Shown piece after piece: positions 61,328-64,000 of a DNA stretch of 64,000 nucleotides. Both the position numbers and the translations under genes were made by a program. This DNA is from an uncultured Prevotellaceae bacterium (GTDB taxonomy: Bacteria; Bacteroidota; Bacteroidia; Bacteroidales; Bacteroidaceae): the NCBI GenBank assembly GCA_946415645.1, contig CAMKTJ010000002.1, positions 62,001-126,000 of the forward strand, written 5' to 3'. A model generated the notes under the pieces. The model searched no databases, was not told where the DNA came from, and was given only the letters and a program-made list of their open reading frames with translations. The first letter of the stretch is position 1. Each line of letters begins with the position of its first letter.

Positions 61328-63504
61328 AACTGTACGGGCACAACCAACTTGAATGTTATGTTGCGACCCATATTATACACACCCCGTCTGCCGGTAGCAT
61401 TGTTCATATCTGCATACTTCAGACGACTCAGGTGATTCTGATAAGCCGTATTCAGCACATTATCAGCCGTTACATAGAACTCTGCCACCTTCTTACCCTT
61501 TACCTGCACATCCGTACCTGCCGAGAAGTTCAGCAGCGCATAGGCAGGTGTTACGGTCTCTGTATCATCTGCACTATAGATATGATTCTGCTTGAAGTAA
61601 TAGTTCAAGCCTGCTGCTATATACAGATTGTTCAGCAGAGAATGATGACTCTCATAGTCGGAGTGGTGATGATGGATAGTACTATGTGAGTGATGGAAAA
61701 GCTCCCACTTCAGTTCAGCATTCCAACGGGGAGCAGGTGTGAAGGGCAGATACTTGGTCTCTGCAGGTTGGTTCAGCAACTGCGCATCTACATAAGAGAA
61801 GTTGTTGGAGAAGTGTACAGCGTGAATGGGATGGAAATCCACACCTGCCTCGAAGCCCAGCAGACGGGCATCACCCTGCGTATAAGCATAGGTCAGGTAA
61901 CCTGGTTCAATCACTTCTGGTATACGATGTGTAAAGATGTAATTGTTGATGCGGTTGGCAAAGAGAGCCACCTGGGCAGAAACATATCGTGAAGTGAAGT
62001 CCAAGCCTAAGTCGGCCTGCAGACTATACTCAGCCTTCAGATCCTGAGAACCCAACTCGTAACGAATAGAGCCTTCGTGAACACCATTAGAGGCCAACTC
62101 GCTCATGTTAGGTGTTCGGAAACCACGGGCCAGATTGGCACGGACATTAAAGTGCTCATTGATATTGCATACAGCACCGATGCTGGCGGATACGCCATTG
62201 AAGTAACGGGTAAAGTCGGTAAAGCGCATGGCACCATCCTCCTCCAGCTCATCGCCATGCATGTGACGATGGTCGTAGCGCACACCTCCATTGATAGTCC
62301 AGCGGTCGCCCAAGGTCTTGGTAACAGTGGCATAGAGACCACCGTCAAAGAACTTGTAGTCAGGAATCAGATACTCCTCGCCTAGATTGCCCGACTGCTG
62401 ATACATACCGCCAATACCAGCCGACAGCTTCCAGCCATTGAACTCCTGCGTCACGTAACGTATGTCGTAGGTCATGGTATGCAGCTTGAAGTAAAGTTCA
62501 TATTCATCCTCGCTCTCCTCGAACTCCTTACGCTGGTTCTGCTGATAGCCTAAGAGTACCTTCAGGTAGCCCTTACGCAGATTAAAGAAGTTGTCCCATA
62601 CCAACTTATAGTGGTTCACATGCTGGAAAGGAAGCACCTTTCTGTATGTCTTGACGTTGTCTGTGGCGCACACCAACTCGCCTGTTACTTCATCACGCTC
62701 ACCCTCAATGATGCTGGGTGTCAGATGGAAGAGCGTTCCTGTCAAGCGGGAATGTCCCCAGGACTTGTACAGACCTAACATCAGACGGCCCGCCTTCTCG
62801 CCAAACTGGGAGCCTGGCACGTAACCGTCGTACTTGTTCTTGTAGGCATGAGCCATCTTCTGGCTATAGAGTCCGTCCCAGACAAAGCCGTTCTTGTTAC
62901 CCGCCATAGAGAGGTTATACCCGAAGAGACCGTTGTTGGTCTGATACTCTGAACTGAAGTTGGCACGCATATCGCCCTCGGGCAGTATGGCCTTGGGATG
63001 CAGGATAACAACGCCTGCCATAGCATCAGAGCCGTACATCAGCGAGGCAGGACCTTTCAGAATCTCGACAGAGCCTACGCTGTTTCCATCAACCTCTACC
63101 CCATGTTCTTCTCCCCATTGCTGACCTTCCTGACGGACGCCCTCGCTCATTACCACCACACGGTTGTAACCCAAACCACGAATGATAGGCTTAGAGATAC
63201 TTCCGCCTGTAGTAAGCTGGCTAACACCTGGCTGATGACTGATAGCGTCTATGATATTGGTGAATGCCGTTGAACGCAGCGTCTTAGCACTAACTATGCT
63301 GATGGGAGCCGTTGAATGCTTCAGCTTTGTATCGCCCGTCACACCTGTCACAGTAATCTCGTTTAACTGAAGGTGACGATAGAAGACATCAGTAGAGTCT
63401 TCTGCATGATGATGCTTATCATCCTGAGCTGACAGGGCTGTACATATACACAGCAAAGGTAAAACCAATATACTTCTCTTACTATTCAAAATCATATCTG
63501 CCAA
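61324..63504 (-). CDS. Histidine-rich TonB-dependent receptor (possibly zinc uptake)
   Basis: 726 residues (725 or fewer if MILNSK at 63495 is the start; a TAATTTTG element at 63515-63522 would place transcription start near 63508, favouring 63495). Signal peptide ends 'CTALSAQ'. The plug reads '[20 protein letters not shown]', '[20 protein letters not shown]' and '[20 protein letters not shown]'. A His-rich N-terminus ('[12 protein letters not shown]') and a barrel loop near 620-640 ('[20 protein letters not shown]') are notable. His-rich loops and this plug type occur in ZnuD-like zinc receptors, so zinc or another metal is a reasonable but unproven substrate. Confidence 0.85.
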   Translation of the reverse strand: MADMILNSKRSILVLPLLCICTALSAQDDKHHHAEDSTDVFYRHLQLNEITVTGVTGDTKLKHSTAPISIVSAKTLRSTAFTNIIDAISHQPGVSQLTTGGSISKPIIRGLGYNRVVVMSEGVRQEGQQWGEEHGVEVDGNSVGSVEILKGPASLMYGSDAMAGVVILHPKAILPEGDMRANFSSEYQTNNGLFGYNLSMAGNKNGFVWDGLYSQKMAHAYKNKYDGYVPGSQFGEKAGRLMLGLYKSWGHSRLTGTLFHLTPSIIEGERDEVTGELVCATDNVKTYRKVLPFQHVNHYKLVWDNFFNLRKGYLKVLLGYQQNQRKEFEESEDEYELYFKLHTMTYDIRYVTQEFNGWKLSAGIGGMYQQSGNLGEEYLIPDYKFFDGGLYATVTKTLGDRWTINGGVRYDHRHMHGDELEEDGAMRFTDFTRYFNGVSASIGAVCNINEHFNVRANLARGFRTPNMSELASNGVHEGSIRYELGSQDLKAEYSLQADLGLDFTSRYVSAQVALFANRINNYIFTHRIPEVIEPGYLTYAYTQGDARLLGFEAGVDFHPIHAVHFSNNFSYVDAQLLNQPAETKYLPFTPAPRWNAELKWELFHHSHSTIHHHHSDYESHHSLLNNLYIAAGLNYYFKQNHIYSADDTETVTPAYALLNFSAGTDVQVKGKKVAEFYVTADNVLNTAYQNHLSRLKYADMNNATGRRGVYNMGRNITFKLVVPVQF

Positions 63505-63527
63505 GTTATGTCTGCAAAATTACAAAT

Positions 63528-63562
63528 AAATCCCAAGGCGATGTGCATTCACCTTGGGATTT
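63528..63562 (-). terminator. Terminator of the right-edge gene
   Basis: AAATCCCAAGG / CCTTGGGATTT 11-bp perfect stem (63528-63538 with 63552-63562), followed on the minus strand by TTATTTGTAATTTTG. The same T-rich tract carries the -7 element for the next gene, so terminator and promoter are fused. Confidence 0.8.
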
Positions 63563-63602
63563 AAGTATATTTAATTATGTATATTCCCTTTAATTTAGGA
63601 GT

Positions 63603-64000
63603 TTAGTTCTTCTCAACAGGAATTACAACTGACTCACCAGGCTTCAATGCGCTGGTAATCTGACCATTTACTATGCAGGGCTTGCCAGTCTTAACACGAC
63701 TGTTCTGGAGCTGTTCCCAAACATCCTTTGTGCAGTAGCTGTGAACCTCGATGGTGAGACCGTCGCCAAAGTTAGTTCTGAGCTCCTCAATCAGAGATGC
63801 AGGGATGTTAGAGATCTCAATGGTGATACCCTTAGCATCGTGAGTAACGGTATGCTTAATCTTATAAGACTCGAAGTCATAGTTGAAGATTCTAACGTTG
63901 AAGTCATCAGACTCTAGAATGTCAGCTTCCTCCAAAGGAATGTTAACCTTTACAGAACTTACATCAGCTCTTACATGGATAGAAGTTTTAATCTCGAACC
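63603..64000 (-). CDS. Protein of unknown function, partial at right edge
   Basis: The frame is open from the window end to a stop at 63603; the N-terminus is missing. About 132 residues are visible: 'FEIKTSIHVRADVSSVKVNI', 'DDFNVRIFNYDFESYKIKHT', 'IPASLIEELRTNFGDGLTIE' and 'CIVNGQITSALKPGESVVIP'. Predominantly beta with one helix. I do not recognise the family. A terminator follows at 63528-63562. Confidence 0.7.
   Translation of the reverse strand, partial: FEIKTSIHVRADVSSVKVNIPLEEADILESDDFNVRIFNYDFESYKIKHTVTHDAKGITIEISNIPASLIEELRTNFGDGLTIEVHSYCTKDVWEQLQNSRVKTGKPCIVNGQITSALKPGESVVIPVEKN

Overview
The window looks like a chromosomal segment from a Prevotella-like member of the Bacteroidales. 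Support comes from promoters of the Bacteroidetes type (TTTG, about 19 bp, TAnnTTTG), DUF4252 sigma-factor operons, an Hc1-like histone, a DUF4248 protein, SusE/F-like and GLUG-repeat surface proteins, and surface proteins whose C-termini end in a 'NLAGQR…KGI.I(V/I)(N/G)GKK' sorting-type signature. No rRNA, tRNA, transposase, integrase or CRISPR array was recognised.

Layout. 1-3.5 kb (minus): a cobalamin riboswitch followed by a BtuB-type TonB receptor and a BtuG-like beta-propeller protein cut by the left edge. 3.5-6.3 kb (minus): a tight five-gene operon with an ECF sigma factor, a putative anti-sigma factor and three DUF4252-like secreted proteins. 6.5-16.5 kb: purine permease, coiled-coil secreted protein, an alpha-helical glycosidase-like protein, BlaI-type regulator, Hc1, Fur-family regulator, a shortened rhamnosidase-like protein, a WYL regulator and a GH2 glycosidase. 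16.5-26.2 kb: three consecutive, similarly built transcription units, each with a promoter, a large secreted protein, a 50-52 residue peptide and a terminator. 26.3-33 kb: reverse rubrerythrin, SBF transporter, MenA, threonine aldolase, a LolA-like protein, a YhiN-type flavoprotein and a hotdog thioesterase. 33-43 kb: an AT-rich orphan, an HU-like protein preceded by a 21-bp palindromic array, a giant MG2-type surface protein, gene remnants, DUF4248, an acyltransferase, serine dehydratase and a bPH2 protein. 43-64 kb: CotH/GLUG surface protein, a PurF homologue without the N-terminal cysteine, an Aas-like acyl-ACP synthetase/acyltransferase, a flavodoxin lipoprotein, a DUF1846 protein, a TlpA-like thioredoxin, a serine hydrolase, a cysteine desulfidase-like protein, a PycB-like carboxyltransferase whose carrier domain lacks the biotin motif, a Y-family polymerase with a YolD-like partner, a histidine-rich TonB receptor and a protein cut by the right edge.

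Two things stand out. The first is the three-fold repeat of [promoter, large secreted protein, small acidic peptide, terminator] at 16.5-26.2 kb, with similar promoters and terminators at each copy and no known function for the peptides. The second is a dense set of short-period degenerate 'word' repeats (for example TTGAACATTGAGCA, GGGGCAAGGAGCAAG, GGTTAGCGGTTAG, TTGACGAG, AACTCTAAACTC, AATTTTGAATT). They occupy many of the intergenic gaps, recur in fixed order as composite elements, border gene remnants, supply start codons, and run in frame through several coding sequences (BtuB twice, the anti-sigma factor, two surface proteins and the Y-family polymerase).
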